In this document: positions 25,895 through 34,092 of the stretch, one piece after another
Position numbering within the stretch: position 1 is the first letter of the stretch
Layout: every line of letters begins with the position of its first letter
DNA from: Pumilibacter muris
GTDB lineage: Bacteria; Bacillota; Clostridia; Christensenellales; Pumilibacteraceae
Direction of reading: 5' to 3'
Assembly (NCBI RefSeq): GCF_943193045.1
Contig: NZ_CALPCN010000011.1
Coordinates: forward strand, 1-57,146
DNA: 57,146 nt
Program-made: the position numbers and the translations under genes
Notes under the pieces: model-generated
What the model was told of the DNA's origin: nothing
What the model saw: only the letters and a program-made list of their open reading frames with translations
Database searches by the model: none

Positions 25895-26167
25895 ATGTTT
25901 ATAAATATTCAGCTTTTCGCGCATAAGAAAGGAATGGGCTCGTCCAAAAACGGGCGCGATTCTGCGGCACAGCGTCTCGGCGTAAAACGCAGCGACGGTC
26001 AGTTCGTGCTTGCGGGCAATATTCTTGTGCGTCAGCGCGGCACTGCGGTTCATCCCGGCAAAAACGTGGGAATCGGCAGCGACGACACGCTGTTCGCTCT
26101 TGCCGACGGCAAGGTTAAGTTTGAAAAGAAAGGCGATAAAAAGCAGGTCAGCGTTTATCCTGCCTAA
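25895..26167 (+). CDS. rpmA: 50S ribosomal protein L27 with Prp-cleaved N-terminus
   Basis: A 90-residue precursor. The start is ATG 25895, after GGAGG at 25881; a longer frame from 25874 has no support. The first eight residues, MFINIQLF, are the extension removed by Prp before [14 protein letters not shown], the mature N-terminus that reaches the peptidyl transferase centre. The body ([34 protein letters not shown]) is standard. obgE, often the next gene, is absent. Confidence 0.96.
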   Translation: MFINIQLFAHKKGMGSSKNGRDSAAQRLGVKRSDGQFVLAGNILVRQRGTAVHPGKNVGIGSDDTLFALADGKVKFEKKGDKKQVSVYPA

Positions 26168-26191
26168 GCTTTTATGGCGTAATTGTTAAAG

Positions 26192-26222
26192 AAAAGGGTT
26201 GCAAAGGCGACCCTTTTGTTGT
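26192..26222 (+). terminator. Terminator after rpmA
   Basis: AAAAGGGTTGC (26192-26202) pairs with GCGACCCTTTT (26207-26217) across a four-base loop, followed by GTTG. It is an 11-bp stem with one G-U pair, ending the ribosomal protein operon. Confidence 0.7.
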
Positions 26223-26313
26223 AAAAAATTCGATTTTTATAAGCGGACGGTTTTTTGCGGCTTTTGCAAAATAAAAAGCGTGTTTAAACGTACATAAAAA
26301 AACGGTAGAATAT

Positions 26314-27135
26314 ATGAACGAAAGAATAACGGAACGGGGCATAGTTTGCCCGCGCGAAGAACTTAACATAGAGCGCACGCTTAAATGCGGACAGCTTTTT
26401 CGTTTTTTCAACAATGCCGACGGAACATATTCGGTTGCGAGCGGAAATAAAACCTGCAAGCTATATTACGACGGCGACAACACCGTTATAGAAACGGACG
26501 AGCCCGAATATTTTGCGCGTTATTTCGATTTCGAAACCGACTATTCGCGCATTATGGCGGAACTTTCGGAGTTCGGCGAATTGCGCGAAGCCCTTGCGTG
26601 CGGCGGCGGACTAAGAATTTTGCGTCAGCAACCGTTTGAAGCTACGGTTAGCTTTATAATATCGGCGAACAACAACATTAAGCGTATTCAAGGCATTATA
26701 GAAAGAATATGCGCGCGCTTTGGCGGCGAAAGCGGCATTGCGCCGTTTCCTTCGCGCGAAGAGCTATCCACGCTTTCCGTAGAAGATTTTTCGGCTCTCG
26801 GCTGCGGTTTCCGCGACAGATACCTTTATAACACGGTTCCGCTTTTAACGCGCGAATATCTTGACGCAATAGAAAATATGCCGCAAGAGTTCGCAAAAAA
26901 AGAACTTTGCAAGCTCATGGGAATAGGTCCGAAAGTTGCGGAGTGCATTTTGCTGTTCGCATACAAGAAAACGGCGAGCTATCCTGTTGACACTTGGATA
27001 TTCAAGGCGGGCAAAACGGCGGAACTCGACACACCCGAAAAGGTGCACGAATATTATTCGCGCCGCTACGGCGAAAACGCGGGCTACGCGCAACAATATG
27101 TGTTCTACTATAACCAACAACGAATCGGCGGCTGA
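26314..27135 (+). CDS. ogg: 8-oxoguanine DNA glycosylase, Ogg1-like
   Basis: A 273-residue bifunctional base-excision enzyme. The N-terminal domain has TLKCGQLFRF. The helix-hairpin-helix LMGIGPKVAECILLFAY carries the catalytic Lys, and the catalytic Asp lies in SYPVDTWIFK. No clear ribosome binding site precedes the ATG, and a TAGAAT box ends only two bases before it, so the true start or promoter is uncertain. The last codons (RIGG, stop) form the left copy of the 19-bp repeat that brackets the restriction-modification module; the gene itself is intact. Confidence 0.9.
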   Translation: MNERITERGIVCPREELNIERTLKCGQLFRFFNNADGTYSVASGNKTCKLYYDGDNTVIETDEPEYFARYFDFETDYSRIMAELSEFGELREALACGGGLRILRQQPFEATVSFIISANNNIKRIQGIIERICARFGGESGIAPFPSREELSTLSVEDFSALGCGFRDRYLYNTVPLLTREYLDAIENMPQEFAKKELCKLMGIGPKVAECILLFAYKKTASYPVDTWIFKAGKTAELDTPEKVHEYYSRRYGENAGYAQQYVFYYNQQRIGG

Positions 27136-27137
27136 AA
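27119..27137 (+). repeat. Left 19-bp direct repeat flanking the restriction-modification module
   Basis: AACGAATCGGCGGCTGAAA, identical to 29329-29347. This copy encodes the end of Ogg and its stop codon. The two copies are 2210 bases apart. Confidence 0.9.
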
Positions 27138-27140
27138 CTA

Positions 27141-27169
27141 TTGCGGAAATTGTTTTAATATGATATAAT
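27141..27169 (+). promoter_or_regulatory. Promoter of the restriction-modification genes
   Basis: TTGCGG (27141-27146), a 17-base spacer and a perfect TATAAT (27164-27169). Transcription would begin around 27176, five bases before the methyltransferase ATG, and there is no Shine-Dalgarno sequence, so the message would be leaderless or nearly so. Confidence 0.6.
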
Positions 27170-27180
27170 AATTTGTATTT

Positions 27181-28647
27181 ATGAAAACAGAAGTTACAAA
27201 ATCAACCGAAAAGTTAAGCGGACGGTTCTATACGCCCGAATATATCGTAAACAACATACTTGATTTGTCAAGTTATTACGGAAATACGATATTAAGAAAG
27301 CATGTTATTGACAACAGTTGCGGTGACGGCGCGTTTTTGGTTGCGATTGTAGGTAGATATTGCGACGAGTTTTTAAAAACAAGTAGAGATTTATGCTCTC
27401 TTAGCGAGGAGCTATCTGCATATATTCACGGTGTGGAAATAGATGAGAACGAATGTCGTAAATGCGTTGAGAAGCTTAACTCCAAAATTAAAAATTACGG
27501 GTTAGATTCTATCGTTTGGGATATAATGTGCGCCGACGCTTTGTCGGTTGATAAATACGATGGAAAAATGGACTTCGTTTTGGGAAATCCACCGTATATA
27601 AGAGTTCATAATTTAGGAGATAATTTTTCCAATATAAAGAAATTTTCTTTTACGCAAAACGGTATGACCGATTTATATATTGTCTTTTATGAAATCGGTT
27701 TAAAAATGCTTAATGCCGGCGGAGTTTTGGGCTATATAACCCCGAGTTCGTTTTTTAACAGTATAGCGGGAAAATATATGCGCTCGCATTTAATAAACAA
27801 TAATTTAATCGACAAAATTGTTGATTTGAGGCATTTTCAGGCGTTCTCCGCCACAACGTACACAACTATAGCAATTTTAAAAAATAACCGCAAAAAGAAA
27901 ACGACAGAGTATTATCAATTCGAAGCTAATAACAATATTCCATATTATGTCGATACTTTAAGTGTGGAAGATTACTTTATTTGCGGCAATTTTTATTTTT
28001 CTAATAGAGAGAATTTGCACGAATTAAAAAGTATTTTGTCCTTTACGACTATAAAAGAATGCTTCGCGGTTAAAAACGGTTTTGCTACTCTTGCGGACGG
28101 CTTTTTTATCGGGGAATTTGATTTTAATGAATTTACCATTCCCGTTGTAAAAGCTTCGACGGGAGCGCACGCCAAATGTATTTTTCCGTATTCGAAAGGC
28201 AAATTGATTCCGTATAATATTTTAACTCGCAATAAACGCATTAAAAAATATTTTGAAACTTCTAAGGAGTTATTGTTGAAGCGAAGTTTGGAAAGCGAGA
28301 GTGGTTGGTACGGGTTCGGCAGAACTCAAGGTATTAACGATGTTGAAAAAAACAAATATTCGGTAAACGCTTTAATTAGGTCACCGTTTGATATAAAACT
28401 TATTAAATGCGGTAAAGGTGTAGGTGTTTACAGTGGTTTGTATATTTTGACGGAAATTGAGGAAAGCGAGTTGCGAAAAATTATGTATTGTGAAGAGTTT
28501 ATGTCATATATTTCGTTACTTGGTAAATATAAAAGTGGGGGATATTATACTTTTTCATCAAAAGATTTAAAAAGATTTCTTGAATACAAATATTCACAAA
28601 GGAGAGGTTTTCAAAATGAACAATTCTCAATTTTTGGCGGTGCTTAA
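27181..28647 (+). CDS. Type II N6-adenine DNA methyltransferase
   Basis: A 488-residue methyltransferase protecting host DNA. Motif X/I: SGRFYTPEYIVNNIL and DNSCGDGAFL (Asp44-Leu53) for AdoMet; the acidic HGVEID strand follows; catalytic motif IV is GNPPY at 135-139. The C-terminal half (GFATLADGFFIGEF, LKRSLESESGWYGFGRTQG) resembles the TaqI-like target-recognition domain. The order of motifs makes it a gamma-type adenine enzyme. It overlaps the next gene by 32 bases. AT-rich composition sets it apart from its neighbours. The recognition sequence is unknown. Confidence 0.88.
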   Translation: MKTEVTKSTEKLSGRFYTPEYIVNNILDLSSYYGNTILRKHVIDNSCGDGAFLVAIVGRYCDEFLKTSRDLCSLSEELSAYIHGVEIDENECRKCVEKLNSKIKNYGLDSIVWDIMCADALSVDKYDGKMDFVLGNPPYIRVHNLGDNFSNIKKFSFTQNGMTDLYIVFYEIGLKMLNAGGVLGYITPSSFFNSIAGKYMRSHLINNNLIDKIVDLRHFQAFSATTYTTIAILKNNRKKKTTEYYQFEANNNIPYYVDTLSVEDYFICGNFYFSNRENLHELKSILSFTTIKECFAVKNGFATLADGFFIGEFDFNEFTIPVVKASTGAHAKCIFPYSKGKLIPYNILTRNKRIKKYFETSKELLLKRSLESESGWYGFGRTQGINDVEKNKYSVNALIRSPFDIKLIKCGKGVGVYSGLYILTEIEESELRKIMYCEEFMSYISLLGKYKSGGYYTFSSKDLKRFLEYKYSQRRGFQNEQFSIFGGA

Positions 28648-29326
28648 AAAGTCTTTTATAAATTATTTGCATACGGGAGCAAGGAGCAATAAAAAACTTG
28701 AAATTTTACATGGTGCAATTTCCGAAGATTTAAACGAACGGTTGGGTGATAAAAAGTATTCGGTTTATTCTTTAGGCTTTAAAGACAACAAAGAACGTAA
28801 AATTAAAGGACGGTATGTAGATAAAACTGTTGACATTACTGTGGCTGAAAACGATAAGCCTATCGCGGGTATTGCGGTTAAATATGTAATGAGTAATTAT
28901 CAACAAAATTCTAATAACTACTTTGAGAACATGCTTGGTGAGACTGCAAATATCCGTTCTGCTCAAATTCCGTATTTTCAGATTTTTGTTATACCCGATA
29001 GTGTTCCGTATTTTAAAAAGGACGGCGAAATATCAAAACCTGAAAAGATTAACGAGCATAATTTAAAAAAATATATCGTTTTGTCAAAAGATAATGCTGC
29101 AGATTTTTTACATACTCCACTTAAAACACTTGTTTTTATAGTTCATATTGAAAATAACGATGAAAGTCATAAGTTTATTGACAGAAAAGAATACAAGGAG
29201 TTTTATTTAAATAATGAGTTTGAAATGACTAAATCGAAATTACAATTTGATTTTGGAAATAGCGTAGTTTATAATGATTACGACACTTTTATTCAAAAAG
29301 TTGTTTATTCTATTAAAAGTTTGTAA
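28616..29326 (+). CDS. Probable type II restriction endonuclease
   Basis: A 236-residue protein. The start is ATG 28616, eight bases after GGAGAGG; a TTG at 28580 would give a longer form. It overlaps the methyltransferase gene, as cognate nucleases often do. A PD-(D/E)XK-like core is suggested by Asp73 in KTVDITV and Lys89 in GIAVKYV; the residue two before Lys89 is Ala, so a metal-binding acid may come from the next helix (NNYFENMLGETANIR). It is then followed by IPYFQIFVIPD, a core strand. The family was not named with certainty; position and the partial motif are the basis. Confidence 0.75.
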   Translation: MNNSQFLAVLKKSFINYLHTGARSNKKLEILHGAISEDLNERLGDKKYSVYSLGFKDNKERKIKGRYVDKTVDITVAENDKPIAGIAVKYVMSNYQQNSNNYFENMLGETANIRSAQIPYFQIFVIPDSVPYFKKDGEISKPEKINEHNLKKYIVLSKDNAADFLHTPLKTLVFIVHIENNDESHKFIDRKEYKEFYLNNEFEMTKSKLQFDFGNSVVYNDYDTFIQKVVYSIKSL

Positions 29327-29328
29327 TA

Positions 29329-29347
29329 AACGAATCGGCGGCTGAAA
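29329..29347 (+). repeat. Right 19-bp direct repeat flanking the restriction-modification module
   Basis: Identical to 27119-27137. It begins two bases after the endonuclease stop and leads into the ribosome site of the ferredoxin subunit gene. Confidence 0.9.
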
Positions 29348-29368
29348 AGCTAATCGGAGGTAGTTTAA

Positions 29369-29578
29369 ATGAAAAAATTATTGTTTAACGAAAGTTTATG
29401 CAAGGGGTGCGGACTGTGCGTTTCGGCGTGCCCGAAAAAAATTCTTAAACTCGGAAACAAAATAAACGCTATGGGCTATGCGGTTGCGGAATGTACCGAC
29501 GAAGACAGTTGCATAAGTTGCGCGTTTTGCGCCACAATGTGCCCCGATTGCGTAATAGAGGTGCATAAAGAGGTTTAA
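29369..29578 (+). CDS. 2-oxoacid:ferredoxin oxidoreductase, delta (ferredoxin) subunit
   Basis: A 69-residue protein with two [4Fe-4S] motifs, CKGCGLCVSACP and CISCAFCATMCP. It passes electrons from the thiamine-diphosphate site to free ferredoxin. First gene of the delta-alpha-beta-gamma operon; ATCGGAGGTAG gives a good ribosome site. The restriction-modification insertion lies just upstream, so the original promoter may have been displaced. Confidence 0.92.
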   Translation: MKKLLFNESLCKGCGLCVSACPKKILKLGNKINAMGYAVAECTDEDSCISCAFCATMCPDCVIEVHKEV

Positions 29579-29645
29579 AGCCTTTTTCGCGCCTACGGTA
29601 CTTTACGTTATTAAAACCGCATTTTTTATTAGGAGACGTTAAAAA

Positions 29646-30725
29646 ATGAAACAACTTTTAAAAGGGAACGAGGCTGTTGCCGAAGCCGCAATAGCGGCGG
29701 GTTGCCGTTGCTTTTTCGGATATCCCATAACTCCGCAAAACGAAATTCCCGAATATATGTCGTGGCGCATGAAAGAGGTGGGCGGGCATTTTGTGCAAGC
29801 CGAATCCGAAGTGTCGGCAATAAATATGGTATACGGCGCGGGCGGCGCGGGCGCGCGGGCAATGACGAGTTCGTCCAGTCCGGGCGTAAGTTTAAAGCAA
29901 GAGGGAATAAGCTACATAGCGGGCGCCGAAGTGCCTTGCGTTATAGTTAACATGATGCGCGCGGGACCCGGTCTCGGAGGCATACAGCCGAGCCAAAGCG
30001 ACTATTTTCAGGCTACGAAAGGCGGCGGACACGGCGACTACCGCATGCTCGTGTATGCGCCGTCGTCGGTGCAGGAAGCTGCGGATTTAACGTACAAAGC
30101 TTTCTTTCGCGCCGACTACTACCGCAATCCCGTTATGATTCTCGGAGACGGTATGCTTGGGCAAATGATGGAACCCGCGCAAATTCCCGTAGCCGTAGAC
30201 GTGAACAAGCTTCCTAAAAAAAGTTGGGCGGCAAGCGGAAATAACGGCGGCAAACAAAGAGTGATAAATTCTATTTTTATGAATCCCGACACGTTGGAAG
30301 CTCACAACGCTCACCTAACGAAAAAATACGAGGAAATGAAAAAGCTCGACACAATGTTCGAGCACTACCGCACCGACGATGCCGAAGTGGTGTTGGTGGC
30401 ATACGGCATTGTGGCGCGCATCTGCAAAGCGGCTGTGGATATGCTTCGAGACGGCGGAATAAAAGCGGGGCTCTTCCGTCCTATAACTTTGTTCCCGTTC
30501 CCTTACGGCGAGCTCGCTAAGCTCTCGGATAACGGTGCTGAAACGTTCGTTTCGGTGGAGCTTAGCTGCGGGCAACTTATAGAGGACGTAAAGCTTGGTT
30601 TGTTCGACAGCAAAAACCGTCCGCAGGTAGGCGTTTTCGCTCGCGTGGGAGGAAACGTTATGAAGCCCGAAGACGTTGCCGAATATATAAAGGCGGGGAG
30701 GATTACGCAGTCATGGATAAAATAG
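29646..30725 (+). CDS. vorB: 2-oxoacid:ferredoxin oxidoreductase, alpha subunit (VorB-like)
   Basis: A 359-residue subunit. Residues 1-190 are the pyrimidine-binding domain (KGNEAVAEAAIAAGCRCFFG, YPITPQNEIPEYM, and the catalytic Glu region AESEVSAINMVYGAGGAGAR). The C-terminal transketolase-like domain has ELSCGQLIEDVKL. It matches the branched-chain/2-ketoglutarate class (Vor/Kor). The 3' end overlaps the beta gene by 13 bases. It works in anaerobic oxidation or reductive synthesis of acyl-CoA; substrate (2-oxoisovalerate or 2-oxoglutarate) is not decided by sequence alone. Confidence 0.92.
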   Translation: MKQLLKGNEAVAEAAIAAGCRCFFGYPITPQNEIPEYMSWRMKEVGGHFVQAESEVSAINMVYGAGGAGARAMTSSSSPGVSLKQEGISYIAGAEVPCVIVNMMRAGPGLGGIQPSQSDYFQATKGGGHGDYRMLVYAPSSVQEAADLTYKAFFRADYYRNPVMILGDGMLGQMMEPAQIPVAVDVNKLPKKSWAASGNNGGKQRVINSIFMNPDTLEAHNAHLTKKYEEMKKLDTMFEHYRTDDAEVVLVAYGIVARICKAAVDMLRDGGIKAGLFRPITLFPFPYGELAKLSDNGAETFVSVELSCGQLIEDVKLGLFDSKNRPQVGVFARVGGNVMKPEDVAEYIKAGRITQSWIK

Positions 30726-31477
30726 TATTTAGAAAGCCGAAACTATTAAACGATACTCCTATGCACTACTGTCCGGGTTGCACTCACGGTATTGTTCACC
30801 GCTTGATTGCCGAAGCGCTCGAAGAACTCGGCGACACCGACAACGTTATAGGAATTGCGCCCGTAGGTTGCGCCGTGTTCGCGTATAATTATTTTACATG
30901 CGACATGTTTCAGGCGGCTCACGGCAGAGCGCCGAGCGTTGCTACCGGAGTTAAAAGAGCTAATCCGAACAGCACGGTGTTCGTGTATCAAGGCGACGGC
31001 GACCTTGCGAGTATAGGCATGGCGGAGATAGTTCACGCCGCCACTCGCGGGGAAAACATTACGGTTATATTCATAAACAACGGAATATACGGTATGACGG
31101 GCGGGCAGATGGCGCCCACCACTCTTCCCGGTCAGAAAACAACCACTTCTCAGAGCGGCAGAAATCCATTAGAGCACGGCAATCCCATTAAAATATGCGA
31201 AATGCTTTCAACGCTCACAGGTCCCGCATATATAGCGCGCACTTCTGTTCACGACGTTAAGGCGGTTCGCGCAACCCGCGAGGCAATTAAAAAAGGCTTT
31301 AAGATGCAACGCGAAAAGAAAGGTTTTTCGCTTATTGAAATTTTGTCAACTTGCCCCACGAACTTTCACATGAGCCCTGTGGCTGCGCTCGAATACGCGA
31401 AAACTGCGGGGTGTGAGGCTTATCCTTTGGGAGTTTATAAAGACGTTGAGCAAAGTAACGAGGTGAAAGGAAAATGA
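30713..31477 (+). CDS. 2-oxoacid:ferredoxin oxidoreductase, beta (thiamine diphosphate) subunit
   Basis: A 254-residue subunit binding thiamine diphosphate and the proximal cluster. Cluster and substrate residues appear in HYCPGCTHG and VGCAVFAYNYF. The ThDP motif is GDGDLASIGMAEIVHAATR with IFINNGIYGMTGGQMAPTT. It overlaps both the alpha gene and the gamma gene (four bases). Confidence 0.93.
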   Translation: MDKIVFRKPKLLNDTPMHYCPGCTHGIVHRLIAEALEELGDTDNVIGIAPVGCAVFAYNYFTCDMFQAAHGRAPSVATGVKRANPNSTVFVYQGDGDLASIGMAEIVHAATRGENITVIFINNGIYGMTGGQMAPTTLPGQKTTTSQSGRNPLEHGNPIKICEMLSTLTGPAYIARTSVHDVKAVRATREAIKKGFKMQREKKGFSLIEILSTCPTNFHMSPVAALEYAKTAGCEAYPLGVYKDVEQSNEVKGK

Positions 31478-32007
31478 AACAAATCATAGTAAGCGGCTTC
31501 GGCGGACAGGGCGTGCTTTCGCTCGGGCTAATGTTGTCGTATGCCGCAATGAAAGAAAACAAAAACACTTCCTTTTTGCCGTCTTACGGGCCCGAAATGC
31601 GCGGCGGCACCGCTAATTGCAGCGTTGTGATTTCCGAGAAAGAAGTGGCTTCTCCCGTTATAAGCCGCCCCGACTTACTCGTTGCGTTCAACGAACCGAG
31701 CCTTGCTCGTTTTGTTCCCGCTTTAAACGAAGGCGGCAGATTTTTCGTTGATTCCGAAACTGCGAAAAAAGAATACCTTACAAAGAGTAACGCGGTAGCC
31801 GTTCCTTTGAACGAGCTATGCGGAAACAATAAAAAGGGGCACAATATAGCGATGTTCGGCGCTATGCTCGGCTTTACGGGGATTAAGCTCGAATCCGCCG
31901 AATACGCCGTGCGGCAGGTGTTTAAAAATAAACCGCAGTTTATAGACGCGAATCTCGGTTGTTTGCATGCGGGCGTCGATTTTGCGCGCAAGGCGGGACT
32001 TAAATGA
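31474..32007 (+). CDS. 2-oxoacid:ferredoxin oxidoreductase, gamma subunit
   Basis: A 177-residue subunit that binds coenzyme A. It opens QIIVSGFGGQGVLSLGLMLS, then FLPSYGPEMRGGTANCSVVIS, both signatures of the family. ATGA overlaps tie it to the beta gene before and the membrane protein after, so all are cotranslated. Confidence 0.93.
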   Translation: MKQIIVSGFGGQGVLSLGLMLSYAAMKENKNTSFLPSYGPEMRGGTANCSVVISEKEVASPVISRPDLLVAFNEPSLARFVPALNEGGRFFVDSETAKKEYLTKSNAVAVPLNELCGNNKKGHNIAMFGAMLGFTGIKLESAEYAVRQVFKNKPQFIDANLGCLHAGVDFARKAGLK

Positions 32008-32531
32008 TTGCGGCAGGCTTGCAACATAATTTAATTGAATTATTTTCGGGAATGAGTGTGGTAACTTTTATTCTCGTTGCGCTCGGACTGATGCTTATAG
32101 TTATCGAGTTTTTTCAGCCCGCGCACAGAATTTCGGCATATTGCGGTGCGGCTTTAACGTTTTGCGGCATAGCCGTGCGAATGCTTTCGGGCGGCACGCT
32201 TGTTATGCTGTTTTTTATGGTGTTTTTTTGTGCGGTCGTGTTGCTTGCGGCGCACATATTAAAATTGTTCACGCAAAAAAAAGCGTGGCTCGCAACTTCG
32301 CTCGCGCTTAAACTCGAACGCTCGGTGCAAGAGGAAGCCGACGGCTATTCTTACATTTTGGGGCGTGAAGGAGTTGCCACAACCGACATTTCAGGCAACG
32401 GGCACATGTCGCTCGACAACGTGAATTTTTTTGTGAGTAGCGAAGAGTTTATAGCAAAAGGCAGCACGGTGCGCGTTGTGCACGTTTTCGGCGACAGTAT
32501 AAGGGTGGTACCCGTATACGACGAAGTGTAG
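32004..32531 (+). CDS. NfeD-like membrane protein
   Basis: A 175-residue protein with three to four hydrophobic segments (FILVALGLMLIVIEFFQPAH; LVMLFFMVFFCAVVLLAAHI) and a C-terminal OB-like beta domain (GREGVATTDISG, KGSTVRVVHVFGDSIRVVPV). This is the short NfeD form without the protease domain, linked in other bacteria to membrane microdomains. The usual partner, a flotillin-like gene, is not adjacent. It overlaps the oxidoreductase gamma gene by four bases. Confidence 0.75.
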   Translation: MIAAGLQHNLIELFSGMSVVTFILVALGLMLIVIEFFQPAHRISAYCGAALTFCGIAVRMLSGGTLVMLFFMVFFCAVVLLAAHILKLFTQKKAWLATSLALKLERSVQEEADGYSYILGREGVATTDISGNGHMSLDNVNFFVSSEEFIAKGSTVRVVHVFGDSIRVVPVYDEV

Positions 32532-32551
32532 CCTTTTCGGGCTTTGCTCGC

Positions 32552-32581
32552 GGCATATTCTCACCGCTTGTTAAATACTAT
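32552..32581 (+). promoter_or_regulatory. Candidate sigma-E (sporulation) promoter of yqfC
   Basis: GGCATATT (32552-32559), a 14-base gap and AATACTAT (32574-32581). The mother-cell sigma-E consensus in Bacillus is about GTCATATT, 13-15 bases, CATACAAT. The match is 7/8 and 6/8. It sits just before yqfC, a sporulation gene, and predicts a transcript that starts at its ATG. Confidence 0.5.
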
Positions 32582-32586
32582 ATAGT

Positions 32587-32898
32587 ATGAGTTTTTTCGG
32601 TGAATTTGCGCGAGTGTTAGGCATGGACGAAGCGCGCTTGGCGCTCGGCTACAACTATGTGAACTACAACGGCGAAGCTGTGTATTTAGAGGGCATACAA
32701 AGCGTTCTCAGAATAGACGGCGAAGAAATCGCTTTTCGTTTGAAGCGCGGCGTGCTTTACGTTACGGGCGAGGAACTTACGGTTTCCGACCTTTGCGGCG
32801 CGAGCGTTTTGGTTCGCGGTAAAATTGCGGCGGTGGAAACTGGCGAAAGCCGAAACGCCAAAGCCAAACGCGAGAAAGAGGGCGGTGACGCGAAATGA
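32587..32898 (+). CDS. yqfC: Sporulation protein YqfC
   Basis: A 103-residue YabP/YqfC-family protein, short and beta-rich (YLEGIQSVLRIDGEEIAFRL, GVLYVTGEELTVSDL, VLVRGKIAAVE). In Bacillus the gene is mother-cell expressed and lies before yqfD, as here. No Shine-Dalgarno sequence precedes the ATG; an ATG twelve codons later (32623) is an alternative start. Its stop overlaps yqfD by four bases. Confidence 0.85.
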   Translation: MSFFGEFARVLGMDEARLALGYNYVNYNGEAVYLEGIQSVLRIDGEEIAFRLKRGVLYVTGEELTVSDLCGASVLVRGKIAAVETGESRNAKAKREKEGGDAK

Positions 32899-34013
32899 GG
32901 ACGTCGCGCGTAGCTTTGCGGGTGGAAAGCTTTAACCGTGCGGGCGTGGTAAACGCGCTTGCGAAAGAGAATGTTGCGGTTTTCGACGTGGTTCGCTATT
33001 CCTCGCGCGAATTCGGCTTTTATGTTGAAAAAAAAGAACTGCGCAAAACTTTTGCTATTTTGGACGGAATGTGTTATAATTACACTGCGGAGTCTTTTTC
33101 GAGCTTAGGAAAACGGGTTCGCGGAGTGTTGAAACGCGCGGGGCTTATGGCGGGAGTCTTTGTTTTTTCGGTGCTTGTGGCTCTATCGCGCGGATACATT
33201 TGGCGGATAGACGTTTCGGGCAACGAGACTGTGCCGGATAAGGTAATAGAAAAAGCCTTAACCGCAAATCATATAGCCGTTGGCAAAAAGCTTTCGGGAT
33301 TCGATTCCGAAGCTGTGGCGGCTGTGCTACGCGGTATCGACGGCATAAAACTTGCCACCGCTAAAAGAGTAGGCACCACGATAGCAATCGAGGTTTTCGA
33401 GAGCGACGAAATTGCCCCGCCTTTGGCTTTTTCGGATACCGATATTCTTTCTGACTACGACGCCACCGTAACGCGTATTGTGGCGCGCGAAGGAACCGTT
33501 CTCGTAAAACCCGGTCAAAACGTGTTTAAGGGAGCCCCGCTGATAGGCGCGTATCGAGTAACCGAAGAGGGAGCAGAACCTACGCATACTCGGGCAAGCG
33601 GAATAGTTTACGGCAAAGTGGCTTTCACTAAAAGCGTTACCGTAGCCACCGAATGGTACGAAACCGTTGCGGAAAAAACGTATAGCCGAACGCGTTTAAA
33701 GCTATTCGGACTGACGCTTGGCAAAAAGCCGAAAAGCGCCGACGGCGTGGAAATTGTGGAAAGCTATTCCAAGTTCAACGCGTTTTTGCCCGTAAAGGTA
33801 ATTCGTTCGCGCGTTACCGAAACAAAAAGGGTAAAAAAGACCGCCGACATCGAAGAGCTTGCCGCGCTCACAGAGGAAAGGATTGTGTCGGAGTTTGTGC
33901 ACGAAGCCGTTACAAACGGTTTCACCGCAAGCAGAACGGTGCGTGAACTCGGCGGCGGTTTGTGGCGAGTTAACGTTTTTATAGAAGCCGAAATGGTTAT
34001 CGGCGGAGCGTGA
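32895..34013 (+). CDS. yqfD: Sporulation protein YqfD
   Basis: A 372-residue single-pass membrane protein of the YqfD (SpoIV-associated) family. Residues 1-75 are cytoplasmic (FNRAGVVNALAKENVAVFDV). One helix (AGLMAGVFVFSVLVALSRGYI) is followed by IWRIDVSGNETVPDKVIEK, a POTRA-like start, and a beta-rich outer domain. Required for normal sporulation in Bacillus through an unknown step. ATGA overlap with yqfC; phoH follows. Confidence 0.92.
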   Translation: MRTSRVALRVESFNRAGVVNALAKENVAVFDVVRYSSREFGFYVEKKELRKTFAILDGMCYNYTAESFSSLGKRVRGVLKRAGLMAGVFVFSVLVALSRGYIWRIDVSGNETVPDKVIEKALTANHIAVGKKLSGFDSEAVAAVLRGIDGIKLATAKRVGTTIAIEVFESDEIAPPLAFSDTDILSDYDATVTRIVAREGTVLVKPGQNVFKGAPLIGAYRVTEEGAEPTHTRASGIVYGKVAFTKSVTVATEWYETVAEKTYSRTRLKLFGLTLGKKPKSADGVEIVESYSKFNAFLPVKVIRSRVTETKRVKKTADIEELAALTEERIVSEFVHEAVTNGFTASRTVRELGGGLWRVNVFIEAEMVIGGA

Positions 34014-34092
34014 AACGGAAAAAATCAATTACGGAGAGTAAGTTCTTACGGCAAAATCTACAACAACCAAAACTATAAAATTCGGCGCGGAT

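Larger units (their letters stand above)
27119..29347 (+). mobile_element. Inserted type II restriction-modification island
   Basis: A 2.2-kb block with exactly two genes, methyltransferase and endonuclease, and its own promoter, bracketed by perfect 19-bp direct repeats. The inside is visibly AT-richer, with codon ends in A/T, than the GC-richer ogg and oxidoreductase genes outside. Removing the block and one repeat would join the ogg stop directly to the AATCGGAGG ribosome site of the ferredoxin gene. No transposase or integrase is present. This fits the published pattern of restriction-modification genes entering with a long target duplication. Confidence 0.75.

Noticed and set aside
30713-30725. 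Possible frameshift between the oxidoreductase alpha and beta genes
   Set aside because: Both proteins are full length with normal ends; the 13-base overlap is ordinary coupling.
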